Assembly (NCBI GenBank): GCA_943846755.1
Contig: OX044365.1
Location: 1,426,001 to 1,490,000 of the forward strand
Length of the DNA stretch: 64,000 nucleotides
Source of the DNA: UBA8752 sp002336475
GTDB taxonomy: Bacteria; Bacteroidota; Bacteroidia; Flavobacteriales_D; Sanyastnellaceae
Direction of reading: 5' to 3'
Of this stretch, positions 25,604-34,757 are shown piece after piece. The position numbers and the translations under genes are program-made. Under the pieces are notes generated by a model. The model was given only the letters and a program-made list of their open reading frames with translations. It had not been told where the DNA came from and searched no databases. The stretch's first letter is position 1; each line of letters begins with the position of its first letter.

Positions 25604-25653
25604 TTTCACTGTCTGACCCTAAACCTCTTCTATTGTGGCGCGGCTCTGCGCCT

Positions 25654-25661
25654 TAATTTCG
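25654..25661 (+). promoter_or_regulatory. Promoter of the lpx operon, -7 element TAATTTCG
   Basis: TAATTTCG ends exactly 4 nt before the lpxD ATG (TAATTTCGCACCATG), and a TTG lies 18 nt upstream at 25633, the expected -33 position. This is the best two-part promoter of the window and predicts a start site at or within a base or two of the ATG. Confidence 0.6.
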
Positions 25662-25665
25662 CACC

Positions 25666-26709
25666 ATGGAGGTAACCACCCTCGACGTTGCCAACTTACT
25701 CGACGGCCAATTGGACGACGTCCCCAACCAGTCACTCTCAGGATTTGCTGGAATTGAGGACGCCGCAAAAGGTGACTTGACTTTCTTGGCCAACCTGGCC
25801 TACGAAGGACACTTGTATACCACGGGTGCGAGTGCAGTTTTGGTTTCCAAAGAATTTGTGCCTTCCGCCCCAATGCAGCCTGGCACCTGCCTGATCCGCG
25901 TGGAAGATCCCTATGCGGCCATGGCGAAGCTGATGCAAGCTTACGGTACAAGTGCAGGAGAGCGACCGGGACCGACACAAGTCCATTCCTCAGCCGTGGT
26001 AGAAGACTCTGCCGAAATTGGAGATGGCGTCATCATAGGGGCCCATTGTTATGTCGGCGCCCACAGCAAAGTCGGCAACGGGACCAAAATGATGACCGGT
26101 AGTATTGTAGGAGACCATTGCACAGTCGGGGCAGAAGTCCTTCTGGGTGTGCACAGTGTTATTGGCAACAAGTGCACTGTGGGTGACAAATGCATCCTAC
26201 AGACCGGGGCCACCATTGGTGCAGATGGATTTGGATTTGCCCCTACCGACTCTGGGTTCGAAAAAATCCCCCAGTTGGGCAATGTGACCATCGCTGCCGG
26301 GTGCGAAATAGGTGCGGGCACCACCATTGACCGGGCAACCTTGGGGTCCACCATTTTAGATGAAGGCGTAAAGCTGGACAACCTCATTCAGGTGGCCCAC
26401 AACGTCCGCATCGGTAAGCACACTGTGATTGCCGCCCAGACTGGAATCGCTGGGTCTACCGAAATTGGAGCGCACTGCATGATTGGAGGGCAAGTGGGCA
26501 TCAATGGCCACATCAAAATCGCGGACGGCACCAAAGTCGCCGCCAAAAGCGGCATTACAGCGAGCATCACCGACCCCCATCAGGTCCTGCAAGGCAATCC
26601 GGCACAGCCCATTCGGAAGCACCAACACATGCAGCTTGCCATTCGCAAACTCGCAAAGGAATTTACCCGCCACGGGAAGGGACCAGACTCAGCAAAGACT
26701 GGCTCCTGA
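25666..26709 (+). CDS. lpxD: UDP-3-O-acylglucosamine N-acyltransferase
   Basis: Third enzyme of lipid A synthesis; adds the N-linked 3-hydroxyacyl chain from acyl carrier protein. The 347-residue protein has the N-terminal uridine-binding domain (FAGIEDAAKGDLTFLAN) and a left-handed beta helix of hexapeptide repeats. The catalytic His lies in LDNLIQVAHNVRIG, and GADGFGFAP precedes it. It opens an operon with lpxC-fabZ, lpxA and an ABC ATPase. Confidence 0.95.
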   Translation: MEVTTLDVANLLDGQLDDVPNQSLSGFAGIEDAAKGDLTFLANLAYEGHLYTTGASAVLVSKEFVPSAPMQPGTCLIRVEDPYAAMAKLMQAYGTSAGERPGPTQVHSSAVVEDSAEIGDGVIIGAHCYVGAHSKVGNGTKMMTGSIVGDHCTVGAEVLLGVHSVIGNKCTVGDKCILQTGATIGADGFGFAPTDSGFEKIPQLGNVTIAAGCEIGAGTTIDRATLGSTILDEGVKLDNLIQVAHNVRIGKHTVIAAQTGIAGSTEIGAHCMIGGQVGINGHIKIADGTKVAAKSGITASITDPHQVLQGNPAQPIRKHQHMQLAIRKLAKEFTRHGKGPDSAKTGS

Positions 26710-26735
26710 AACCGCCTTTGAAATTCGTCGACACC

Positions 26736-28184
26736 ATGAAGAAGGAGAATTCACCCGCACCCATTGCCGCCCCAGTCCAACAAAGGACTTTGGCCAGCGC
26801 TTTTAGCCTGGAGGGCATCGGCCTCCATACAGGGCAAAGCACAAAATTGACGGTGAAGCCTGCACCTGCGGACCACGGTTATGTGTTCCAAAGAATGGAC
26901 ATAGAGGGAGAGCCTTTGGTCCCTGCGAATTGTGACCTTGTGGTCGAGACCCGACGGGGAACCACCCTTGAAAAAGGCGGTGTCCGCATCTATACCACAG
27001 AGCACCTGTTGGCGGCCTTGTACGGGAGTGGCATCGACAATGCACTGATCGAGATGACCGGCCCTGAAGTGCCCATTATGGATGGCAGCAGCTGGCCCTT
27101 TGTGGCGCACATCGAAGAAGTCGGCGCTGTGGATCTGGAAGCGGACCGACACATCCTCAGGCTGACCGAATCGGTCACTTACCATGACGGAAAAGGGGTT
27201 GAAATGCTCGCAGTTCCGCCAGTCAACCAAGAATTCAGGGCCACGGTGATGGTGGATTACCACAGCCCCATATTGGGCACACAGCACGCCACCATGTACC
27301 ACATGGGCCAGTTTGTTCGTGAGATCAGCCGGTGCCGGACTTTTGTCTTCCTGAAAGAAGTGAAGTCACTCTTGCAACAGGGCCTGATCAAAGGTGGCGA
27401 CCTTGACAATGCCATTGTTTTGGCAGAAAAGGAATACAGCCAAGCAGAACTCGATGAGGTCGCAGCTTTGTCTGGCAAAGACAGCCTCAAAGTTGAGCCC
27501 GGCAAAATCGGGGTCCTCAACAACACCACCTTGCAATTCGAAAACGAGCCCGCGCGCCACAAGTTGTTGGACATCGTGGGAGACCTTGCCCTAACGGGCT
27601 TCTTTATCGAAGGGCACATTCTGGCCGCTCGGCCAGGCCATGCTGGGAACATCGCCTTTGCTCAACTGCTGAAGCGCAAGAAAAATGCCGAAGCGGGCAT
27701 TCCCCGTTATGACCCAAAGGCAGAACCTGTGATGGACATCCAGGACATTGAGAACCTGCTCCCCCACCGCTACCCTTTTCTGCTGGTCGATAAAATCATC
27801 GAGCGCCAAGATGACAGCATCATCGGTCTCAAGAACGTCACCATGAATGAGCCCTTTTTTCAAGGGCACTTTCCTGGAAACCCCGTAATGCCCGGCGTGC
27901 TTCAGATAGAAGCTATGGCGCAAGTGGGGGGGATATTTGCGTTGAGCGGTGTGGAAGACCCCGAAAACTGGTCGACCTACTTCATGAAAATTGACAATGT
28001 CCGGTTCAAGCAAAAGGTCATCCCTGGCGACACCATCCTTTTTAAGTTACAATTGGCCAGTCCCATCCGCCGGGGTCTGGTGCACATGACGGGACGGGCT
28101 TATGTCGGAGACAAACTGGTCTCAGAAGCGGAGATGCTTGCTCAAATCATCAGGGACCGGGTCCCATCATCTTCTGAAGCATGA
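26736..28184 (+). CDS. lpxC-fabZ: Bifunctional UDP-3-O-acyl-GlcNAc deacetylase / (3R)-hydroxyacyl-ACP dehydratase
   Basis: A fusion typical of Bacteroidota. The LpxC part (to about residue 310) does the committed lipid A deacetylation: zinc ligands in TTEHLLAALYG and ARHKLLDIVGDLAL, and the catalytic-base region GHILAARPGHAGN. The FabZ part (about 340-482) dehydrates hydroxyacyl-ACP for fatty acid elongation: LLPHRYPFLLVDKI and GHFPGNPVMPGVLQIEAMAQ with catalytic His and Glu. Fusing them puts both consumers of 3-hydroxyacyl-ACP-derived material in one chain. The ATG at 26736 is preferred over an in-frame TTG at 26718. Ends with an ATGA overlap into lpxA. Confidence 0.95.
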   Translation: MKKENSPAPIAAPVQQRTLASAFSLEGIGLHTGQSTKLTVKPAPADHGYVFQRMDIEGEPLVPANCDLVVETRRGTTLEKGGVRIYTTEHLLAALYGSGIDNALIEMTGPEVPIMDGSSWPFVAHIEEVGAVDLEADRHILRLTESVTYHDGKGVEMLAVPPVNQEFRATVMVDYHSPILGTQHATMYHMGQFVREISRCRTFVFLKEVKSLLQQGLIKGGDLDNAIVLAEKEYSQAELDEVAALSGKDSLKVEPGKIGVLNNTTLQFENEPARHKLLDIVGDLALTGFFIEGHILAARPGHAGNIAFAQLLKRKKNAEAGIPRYDPKAEPVMDIQDIENLLPHRYPFLLVDKIIERQDDSIIGLKNVTMNEPFFQGHFPGNPVMPGVLQIEAMAQVGGIFALSGVEDPENWSTYFMKIDNVRFKQKVIPGDTILFKLQLASPIRRGLVHMTGRAYVGDKLVSEAEMLAQIIRDRVPSSSEA

Positions 28185-28981
28185 ATCAAGCAGAAACAGC
28201 GCCGATGATCTCTCCGATGGCATCTGTTCATCCTGATGCGACCATTGGAGAAGGAGTAACCGTTGGTCCTTTTGCGACCATTGAAGCCAATGCGCACATC
28301 GGATCCGAAACCTGGATTGGACCCAACGCCACCATATTGAGCGGCTCGCGCATCGGGGCCCATTGCCGGATCTTTCCCGGTGCTGTCATCGGCGGTGTCC
28401 CCCAGGACTTGAAATACGCTGGTGAAAACACCACTGTGGTGATCGGCGATCACACCACCATTCGCGAGTGCTGCACCATCAACAGGGGCACGACCGACCG
28501 CATGACCACAAGAGTGGGGTCACACTGCTTGCTCATGGCCTACACCCATGTGGCCCACGATGCTGTGGTAGGAGACCACTGTGTCTTGGCCAACAACGCC
28601 AACATCGCAGGCCACGTGACCGTGGAGGACTGGGTCATTATAGAAGGCGTTGTGGCTGTGCAACAGTTTGTTCGCATCGGACAACACGCATTTGTTGCGG
28701 GAGGGTCACTGGTGCGCAAAAACGTTCCCCCTTTCGTCAAAGTCGCCCGAGAGCCGTTGAGTTACATCGGAGTCAATGCCATTGGTCTAAGACGGAGGGG
28801 CTTTCCCGATGAATTTGTGCGCGCAGTAGAAGACATTTACCGAACCCTGTATGTGACCGGAGGAAACATGTCGCAGGCACTCAAGGTGGCCGAACTGGAA
28901 TTGCCGGTTAGCGACGCCAAAGAGACCATTTTGGAATTTATCCGTGCCTCGGACAAGGGCATCGTTCGCGGACCCTTCTGA
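28181..28981 (+). CDS. lpxA: Acyl-ACP:UDP-GlcNAc O-acyltransferase
   Basis: First enzyme of lipid A synthesis. The 266-residue protein is a left-handed beta helix (repeats such as IGEGVTVGPFATIEANAHIG) with the catalytic His in AYTHVAHDAVVGDHC and the substrate segment GGVPQDLKYAGENT. The C-terminal helices (NAIGLRRRGFPDEFV) are normal. It overlaps lpxC-fabZ by 4 nt and the ABC ATPase gene by 1 nt, so it sits in a translationally coupled operon. Confidence 0.95.
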   Translation: MNQAETAPMISPMASVHPDATIGEGVTVGPFATIEANAHIGSETWIGPNATILSGSRIGAHCRIFPGAVIGGVPQDLKYAGENTTVVIGDHTTIRECCTINRGTTDRMTTRVGSHCLLMAYTHVAHDAVVGDHCVLANNANIAGHVTVEDWVIIEGVVAVQQFVRIGQHAFVAGGSLVRKNVPPFVKVAREPLSYIGVNAIGLRRRGFPDEFVRAVEDIYRTLYVTGGNMSQALKVAELELPVSDAKETILEFIRASDKGIVRGPF

Positions 28982-29613
28982 TGCAAGTGCTCCCACTGGG
29001 CATCACTCTGCGTCAGGTCGGGAAGCGACATGGCAGGCAGTGGATCTTGCGTCAGGTCGACTTGCAGGTCACTGCAGGCAGCACCTTGGCGATACTGGGA
29101 GCCAATGGCAGCGGTAAATCGAGCCTCTTGAGGCTCATGTGCGCATTTGACAGGCCCAGCGAAGGCGAACTCTCTTGGAACTGCGGAGGGAAAACCCTCA
29201 CCGCTATGGATGTCCCCACCTGCATGGCATACTGTGCACCCGATCAGGGTTTGATCGCGGATTTAGATGTTGCCGAGCACATCTCATTGCACCAGAGCCT
29301 CCGACAGCCCATTCCAGGTACATCCGGCCAACAGGTTTTAGAACTGGCACTGCTCAGCGGAAAAGGCAACGTCCGCGTCCGCGACTTGAGCTCTGGTATG
29401 CGACAACGGTTGGCATTGGCATTGGCATTCTCAACAGATGCCAGCGCCTTGTTCTTGGATGAACCCACTTCCCATCTGGACCGAGCTGGAAAGTCCTGGT
29501 ACCAAACATTGGTGGCCGATTGGCGGCTCGGACGAACGCTTGTCGTGGCCTCTAACCACGACCCTAAAGAGTATCCGGCAGCGGATTCAGTTTGGGAATT
29601 CCCACAACCCTAA
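28981..29613 (+). CDS. ABC transporter ATP-binding protein
   Basis: A 210-residue ATPase with Walker A GANGSGKSSLLRL, signature LSSGMRQRLALAL, Walker B ALFLDEPTSHLD and a late His switch. No permease gene is adjacent. The start codon overlaps the lpxA stop (TGATG), so it is coexpressed with lipid A genes; a role in envelope transport is possible but unproven. The short size resembles CcmA-type subunits. Confidence 0.85.
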   Translation: MQVLPLGITLRQVGKRHGRQWILRQVDLQVTAGSTLAILGANGSGKSSLLRLMCAFDRPSEGELSWNCGGKTLTAMDVPTCMAYCAPDQGLIADLDVAEHISLHQSLRQPIPGTSGQQVLELALLSGKGNVRVRDLSSGMRQRLALALAFSTDASALFLDEPTSHLDRAGKSWYQTLVADWRLGRTLVVASNHDPKEYPAADSVWEFPQP

Positions 29614-29745
29614 ACAATCGTTTAGGATTTAAGTCTCTGTATTACAGTGTCTTACTTTCTTTTCCTTTGATTTTTTCGGTTGAATTGAAACCGAATTGAA
29701 GAGCCCCCCGTAAAGGAGCCTGAATCCACATTAAACCCATTCAAT

Positions 29746-31056
29746 ATGATTCGCTCTTTTTCCCTTCTTCTTGGCCTTTGTGGCCTCCTTCTTCAAACGG
29801 TTTCAGCAATATCTCCACAGGATGACCTGTGCAAGGTTGAGCAAGACCACATCAATACGGCCATCTACATTGACGGTCAGCAGTTGACACAAAACCTGCG
29901 GGCTTGCGCCAAAGGCACCATCTCTTCAGTGGAGATCATTGCCAGCGCCGACTTCAATGGCGGCTACTTCGATGTCTCCATCTTGGATGAGACGTATACG
30001 CCCAAGGCCATGCAGACCATCACTGCAGACAATTACAACGGTACGAGCTTCGTACTCGGCAACTTGTCTATCCCTACCCTGTTGAACGACCAGTTCACAT
30101 TGGTCATCCGCGCCAAGAACGGTGCTTCTTGCGTGGTTCCAGGAACGGACGATGCTGACATGTTTGCCGGAGAGGCACGCCTCCAAGGTGAGTACTTGGC
30201 CAAGAATGCCAAGTTCACTGTAGGTGTTCGCACTGGCACACCGCAATTGGATGCTGCTTTAGATGGACGGAAGTCTGACATTGGAAATGTCACCCCTCCA
30301 GCCAATGCCATGAGCCGCACAGCTTCAGGCCTTGACCTGCAAGTTTCAGGCGACTGCAATTCCGCACAGCGTGAGTCCAATGGTGTCCTCAATGTTGTTG
30401 GAGGCACTTTCCTTCAGACATTCTATGCCTGCGAGCGTGGGCGTGTGATCGAAGCCAAATTGGCCATGCCTTATGTGAAGCCCGAATTTGACTACACCTA
30501 TTCCCTCTCCCATTTCAATGGCGATGTTATTGCCAAGGGCACCTTTACGAGTGAAAACGTAACGGATGGTGAACTCAAGCTCACTTTTGACAAAGGCAGT
30601 GTGCGCAAAGGCCAACAGCTGGCCTTGAAGGTGAACTGCCCAGAAGGCAGCCGTGTAGCAATGCTCGCTAAGGGGGTCAACAGCACCGACTTTGGCCGCT
30701 TGTACATCGATGGCCAGACGGTTCCGTTTAACATCGCCATGGCTGCTGGTATCGAGACAGCTACGGCAGAGGATGTGCTGGGCACAGACGATGGCCGCGT
30801 AGCCTTGGCTTTGAGCGCCTACCCCATTCCCTTTGGAGACGCCTTGAGCGTTAAAGTAAAGGGCGCTGTAAAAGAAGGGGCCCTCTTGCAAGTGTTGGAC
30901 CATCAGGGCGCTCCCCTCAAGTCAGTTACACTGACTGCGGGCAAGCTGGAAGCTCCTGTGCGTTTCACCGACTTGGGTGATTTGCGTCCGGGCATCTACA
31001 GCTTGCGTCTGCTGAGTGGACGCCAGGCTGTATCCATCCGAATCATGAAAAGTTGA
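29746..31056 (+). CDS. Secreted protein with duplicated domain and T9SS type A sorting domain
   Basis: A 436-residue protein with a signal peptide (MIRSFSLLLGLCGLLLQTVSA). Two related halves follow: one from about residue 28 (LTQNLRACAKGTISSVEI) and one from about residue 205 (FLQTFYACERGRVIEAKL), each with an early Cys and a second Cys just before a Gly, like a beta-sandwich module. The last 80 residues (SAYPIPFGDALSVKV to LRPGIYSLRLLSG) match the T9SS type A sorting domain. Function unknown; it ends at a strong terminator. Confidence 0.8.
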   Translation: MIRSFSLLLGLCGLLLQTVSAISPQDDLCKVEQDHINTAIYIDGQQLTQNLRACAKGTISSVEIIASADFNGGYFDVSILDETYTPKAMQTITADNYNGTSFVLGNLSIPTLLNDQFTLVIRAKNGASCVVPGTDDADMFAGEARLQGEYLAKNAKFTVGVRTGTPQLDAALDGRKSDIGNVTPPANAMSRTASGLDLQVSGDCNSAQRESNGVLNVVGGTFLQTFYACERGRVIEAKLAMPYVKPEFDYTYSLSHFNGDVIAKGTFTSENVTDGELKLTFDKGSVRKGQQLALKVNCPEGSRVAMLAKGVNSTDFGRLYIDGQTVPFNIAMAAGIETATAEDVLGTDDGRVALALSAYPIPFGDALSVKVKGAVKEGALLQVLDHQGAPLKSVTLTAGKLEAPVRFTDLGDLRPGIYSLRLLSGRQAVSIRIMKS

Positions 31057-31079
31057 TTCCTCAATAACAACTCCTCCCT

Positions 31080-31114
31080 AAAAAGGCCGTCTTCACCCGA
31101 AGGCGGCCTTTTTT
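31080..31114. terminator. Bidirectional terminator between convergent genes
   Basis: A 10-bp stem (GGCCGTCTTC / GAAGGCGGCC, one G-T pair) with loop ACCC is flanked by A5 on one side and T6 on the other, so it can end transcripts from both the T9SS cargo gene and the DUF4301 gene. Confidence 0.85.
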
Positions 31115-31117
31115 GAT

Positions 31118-32539
31118 TTAAGCCTGGTGAGCAGGGCGCAGCAAATCGAAGACCGTCTTGACTGGCGCAAATGTCCGCGAAGGCACTTCGACAAACAGGG
31201 TGTTCCAGCGGCCCATGGAGCCATTCCATAAGCCAGGGTGCTCCAGCCCGATAAGTGGTCGCCCAGCGTGAGACTTTGAGACCAAAAAATCCCTTCGGGG
31301 ATCCACAAAACGGCTCAGATCATAGGGGACTCCCTGGTCATTGTGCATCACACAAATCAGATCAACAGGATTAAAATGGGTCGCCCCTGCGATGCAATTG
31401 CCTATGAGCGGATTGCCCAAGTCCATTTCTGCGGACTCTACAATTTGCGCGCGAAGCGTTCCCTCGTCATCGAGCAACCAAAAAGGCCCGCCACCAGGTT
31501 CACCTTCGTTGCGGACCATTCCCGCCACCAGCAACGGGCGATCCAAGGCGGACCGCAAAGCGGAAACGCCATCTGGACGGGGCGCTGATGGGTGCGCAAT
31601 GCCCCTGCCAAGCCACAACTCAGCGGGCCTTGTATTTCCCTCTTCCAACGCCTTGACCGCTTGCACCCGGGCTTCATCCAGCTCAGCTGTCAATCCCAGC
31701 AGGGCTTTACGCCAAGGCAAGACCTCCTCGTGGGCCGTCGTTGGGCGGACATTGTCAATGTTTTTGATGCTCACATAAGCTCCGGGGTGGGCTAGGGCCA
31801 CATCGTTCAGGTTGCGCAACAAGGCGCCGTGCCCGCCGGGTCTAAACATGGGTGTGCCATCCTCATGAACAAAAGGCCTTCCATCCGTCCCCGTCGCCAT
31901 GGTATCGGTGGAAAGGTGCTGCACGGATGTGCTTATCGCCACACCAATCTTTGCGGCCCATTGTTGAATCCGCTCCTTCCACATGGCCTGACCTTCTTCA
32001 GGTAAGGTAAAATGAACGTGGGGAGATGGATCCTCCAACAATGTGGCCTTCCATTCGTGCATGTGCTCCTCAAAAGCCGTGCGCGTCTCAGATGGATAGG
32101 TGTGAAAAGGAAGGCCGCCTTTTGGCATGTTGGGCAGGCCTAAACGGACCATGACCGCATCCAAACGGTCCGCAGTTGTATCACACAGCCCTGTGGCCTC
32201 AGCAGCGGATCGAAAAGGAAACCTGTGCCATTGGGCATCGAGCTGCTTCAGCGCTTCTTCGTTTGATGAAGCCAAAGCCTTAAACATCCTGCTGGCTGCG
32301 CCGCTTGCTGGAACCAGCCTCACAGCCTGTCCGGCTTCGAGTGCAGCGCCCTTGGCGGCCAGCCGCTTCATCGTTTTGTCCGAAAGAGATTTGATCCCAT
32401 CGCCCCTCTGACAAGGAGACTGAGGCGTGCAATGCGACGGCCCCCCCTGCAAACGGGCCCATTGACGGTTCAACTCGCTTTCTGAAATGCCATGTGCAGA
32501 TGCAGCTTCAAGAAATTCCCGGGTCAATGCAGATGGCAT
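31118..32539 (-). CDS. DUF4301 family protein, nucleotidyltransferase-like
   Basis: A 473-residue protein of a Bacteroidota family without an assigned reaction. Near residue 75 it has VRLVPASGAASRMFKAL, which resembles the nucleotide-binding start of sugar nucleotidyltransferases, and later FRPGGHGALLRNLND, the loop GAYVSIKNIDNVRPTT, and a conserved end with LIGNCIAGATHFNPVDLICVM. I infer a nucleotide-sugar-related enzyme; galE is two genes away. The ATG at 32539 was chosen because it follows the promoter element by 4 nt; the frame to 32560 would include the promoter. Confidence 0.72.
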   Translation of the reverse strand: MPSALTREFLEAASAHGISESELNRQWARLQGGPSHCTPQSPCQRGDGIKSLSDKTMKRLAAKGAALEAGQAVRLVPASGAASRMFKALASSNEEALKQLDAQWHRFPFRSAAEATGLCDTTADRLDAVMVRLGLPNMPKGGLPFHTYPSETRTAFEEHMHEWKATLLEDPSPHVHFTLPEEGQAMWKERIQQWAAKIGVAISTSVQHLSTDTMATGTDGRPFVHEDGTPMFRPGGHGALLRNLNDVALAHPGAYVSIKNIDNVRPTTAHEEVLPWRKALLGLTAELDEARVQAVKALEEGNTRPAELWLGRGIAHPSAPRPDGVSALRSALDRPLLVAGMVRNEGEPGGGPFWLLDDEGTLRAQIVESAEMDLGNPLIGNCIAGATHFNPVDLICVMHNDQGVPYDLSRFVDPRRDFLVSKSHAGRPLIGLEHPGLWNGSMGRWNTLFVEVPSRTFAPVKTVFDLLRPAHQA

Positions 32540-32543
32540 GGCG

Positions 32544-32551
32544 CAAAAATA
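32544..32551 (-). promoter_or_regulatory. -7 element TATTTTTG of the DUF4301 gene
   Basis: A perfect TAnnTTTG match ending exactly 4 nt before the ATG at 32539 (TATTTTTGCGCCATG). It argues for the shorter start and a leaderless mRNA. Confidence 0.55.
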
Positions 32552-32603
32552 CCTCGCCAAAGCCGAATACGTGCGTGAAGAAAAGGAAACGGTCGGCCGT
32601 CAA

Positions 32604-33035
32604 TCAAGCGCGGTAAAGGCGCTCGCCACCGCGATTTACTGACGCTTTGGTTGCAGCTTCTGTGCCCAACTTAGGGCTGTGCAACAACCCACCAGCGCGG
32701 TCCGCGCGCAGGGCGCCAAGGGCAGCTTCAAGAAGGACCTTTGCATTGGACAAGGCGGACTTCAAGGCCTCTGTATCCCCTGATGTCCGGGACAGGTTTT
32801 CTACCACCAATATTTCCTTCAACAGCCCCTGCATGCCCAGCATGCCAATGCTGCTTTTGGCTTTATGCGCCAGCGGATGAAGCCCGTCCCATTGACCGGT
32901 GCTGGCCAGCCGGGACATTTCCGCGAAATACTTCGGCACCTCCTCCTCGAAAATATCGAGGATGCGCAGCACCATGGCATCGTTGCCTTGGAACACCTGC
33001 TTGAGGTAATCGAGGTTGTAATGATTCGCGTGCAT
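32604..33035 (-). CDS. Histidine phosphotransfer (HPt) domain protein
   Basis: A 143-residue four-helix HPt protein. The phospho-accepting His is in LHPLAHKAKSSIGMLGMQGLL. HPt proteins carry phosphate between hybrid histidine kinases and response regulators; no kinase or regulator is nearby, so its partners are elsewhere. The tail after residue 115 (ADRAGGLLHSPKLG onward) looks unstructured. The ATG at 33035 is preferred; the frame to 33119 overlaps the galE start on the other strand. Confidence 0.82.
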   Translation of the reverse strand: MHANHYNLDYLKQVFQGNDAMVLRILDIFEEEVPKYFAEMSRLASTGQWDGLHPLAHKAKSSIGMLGMQGLLKEILVVENLSRTSGDTEALKSALSNAKVLLEAALGALRADRAGGLLHSPKLGTEAATKASVNRGGERLYRA

Positions 33036-33098
33036 AATAGAACCTTGCCGAACGGAATCCGACAGCACTACTACGGGACAAACCCGCGCAGGGTTACC

Positions 33099-33106
33099 GA
33101 TATTTG
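33099..33106 (+). promoter_or_regulatory. Putative -7 element GATATTTG of galE
   Basis: GATATTTG differs from TAnnTTTG at the first base and ends exactly 4 nt before the galE ATG (GATATTTGCAACATG). Confidence 0.4.
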
Positions 33107-33110
33107 CAAC

Positions 33111-34139
33111 ATGTCTCAAGACGACACCACAAAGCGCATTTTGGTCACTGGCGGAGCGGGCTTTATCGGCTCACACACCGCTGTGGCATTGACCGAAGCG
33201 GGCTACACCCCCGTTATCGTAGATGACTTGCGCAACAGCCGGCCTGACGTGCTCGCAGGGATTGAACGCATTTTGGGGAAAAGCGTGGAATTTCATGCGG
33301 TGGATTGTTCAGACGAAGCGGCCATGAAGGTTGTCTTTGACAGGCCGGTTCTCGGTGCCATCCACTTTGCAGCGGACAAGGCTGTGGGAGAAAGTGTCAC
33401 CTCTCCCGAGAAATACTTCTCAAACAACATCGGTGCTACATCTAAACTGACCCATATGCTGCGCATGGCGGGTGTTCAGCATCTGGTGTTCAGTTCCTCA
33501 TGCACGGTTTACGGAGAAGCGGTGGCTTTGCCCGTGGGAGAATCCGCCCCCATTCAACCTGCTGCCTCTCCCTATGGATTCACCAAACAGGCCTGTGAAA
33601 CTTTGCTTGGCTACAGCCATGCTGCCGCAGAGGGGCAGCTGGGCATTGCCTTGTTGCGCTACTTCAACCCCATTGGGGCACACCCCTCAGCTGAGATTGG
33701 GGAATTGCCCATAGGTACCCCTGCCAACCTGGTGCCATTCTTGACCCAAAGTGTGGCGGGATTGCGGCCTGAACTGACCGTGTTTGGGTCGGACTACCCC
33801 ACGGCGGATGGAACCTGCGTCCGAGATTACTTGCACGTTTGCGACCTCGCCGAAGCCCATGTTGCAGCCCTGCAATGGCTGGAGCAGAACAACGGTGCCA
33901 TGGAGGCTTTTAACCTTGGCACGGGCACTGGAAGCAGCGTGAAAGAGGTGATTTCGGCGTTTGAAGCCGCCACAGGCAGACCGGTGCCGCACCGTTTTGG
34001 AGCGCGCCGATCCGGTGATGTTACAGCCATTTACGCCGACGCGAGCAAGGCGGCGAATCTGCTTGGCTGGAAGACGAAACGTTCTTTGGAACAAAGCCTG
34101 GGCGATGCCTGGCGTTGGCAAGAGAAGCTTGCCCCGTGA
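33111..34139 (+). CDS. galE: UDP-glucose 4-epimerase
   Basis: Interconverts UDP-glucose and UDP-galactose with bound NAD. The 342-residue SDR protein has the NAD motif ILVTGGAGFIGSHTAVAL, the SSSCTVYGE segment with the catalytic Ser/Thr, SPYGFTKQACE with the catalytic Tyr and Lys, and GTCVRDYLHVCDLAEAHVAAL typical of GalE. Feeds galactose into surface polysaccharides. Monocistronic, convergent with the PAP2 gene. Confidence 0.92.
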   Translation: MSQDDTTKRILVTGGAGFIGSHTAVALTEAGYTPVIVDDLRNSRPDVLAGIERILGKSVEFHAVDCSDEAAMKVVFDRPVLGAIHFAADKAVGESVTSPEKYFSNNIGATSKLTHMLRMAGVQHLVFSSSCTVYGEAVALPVGESAPIQPAASPYGFTKQACETLLGYSHAAAEGQLGIALLRYFNPIGAHPSAEIGELPIGTPANLVPFLTQSVAGLRPELTVFGSDYPTADGTCVRDYLHVCDLAEAHVAALQWLEQNNGAMEAFNLGTGTGSSVKEVISAFEAATGRPVPHRFGARRSGDVTAIYADASKAANLLGWKTKRSLEQSLGDAWRWQEKLAP

Positions 34140-34142
34140 GCC

Positions 34143-34757
34143 TTAAGGGATACCACCCCATTCGATAAAAGACCGGACCACGGCAAACCCCAGAAGAAAG
34201 CCCAGGGCCAGTTCTTTGGGTGTATGCACCCCCAACCTCATCCGGGACCACCCCACTAAACCTGCCACTGCAAAGCCGATGGGCAATGCTGCTCCCAGGC
34301 CGAGGTCGTGCAGCATGTTGAAAGACCAAAGGGCACCCAGTGCACCCCCTTGAGCCAGAAGGTGCATGCTCACCTTGATCCAGCGTGTCAGCACCATGGC
34401 GATGGCCAAGGACCCCATCATGGCCAAGACCAAAGCCAGCACCTCCGAGGGAAGAAACACACCGGGGCGGGTCAAGGCATAATAACCCAGCATCTGGTAG
34501 AACATGACCACGAAAAAGGGCACGGCCCGCTCACTGCGCTGCGAAGCTTCGAGGTCACTTAAGGCGCCGCGCCGGTGCAAGGCATAAATAGAAATGGCCG
34601 GTGCGACAGCATTGATCACCAAAATGGCGGTGACGTATAGCATCATGGCCGGCTGCAGCCTCAACCAAGGATCCACCGACCACAACAGCAAGAACAGAAA
34701 AAGGGGCACCCACAAAGGGTGCAGCACGTATGAAACGACCAATGCCAAGGACCTCAT
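34143..34757 (-). CDS. PAP2-like membrane phosphatase-related protein
   Basis: A 204-residue integral membrane protein with about six helices. The C-terminal part has KVSMHLLAQGGALGAL and SRMRLGVHTPKELALGFLLG, which correspond to the second and third PAP2 motifs (His, then Arg and His). Such proteins dephosphorylate lipid phosphates such as undecaprenyl pyrophosphate, but the first motif is hard to see, so activity is uncertain. The start overlaps the rpoN stop by 1 nt, indicating cotranscription. Confidence 0.7.
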   Translation of the reverse strand: MRSLALVVSYVLHPLWVPLFLFLLLWSVDPWLRLQPAMMLYVTAILVINAVAPAISIYALHRRGALSDLEASQRSERAVPFFVVMFYQMLGYYALTRPGVFLPSEVLALVLAMMGSLAIAMVLTRWIKVSMHLLAQGGALGALWSFNMLHDLGLGAALPIGFAVAGLVGWSRMRLGVHTPKELALGFLLGFAVVRSFIEWGGIP

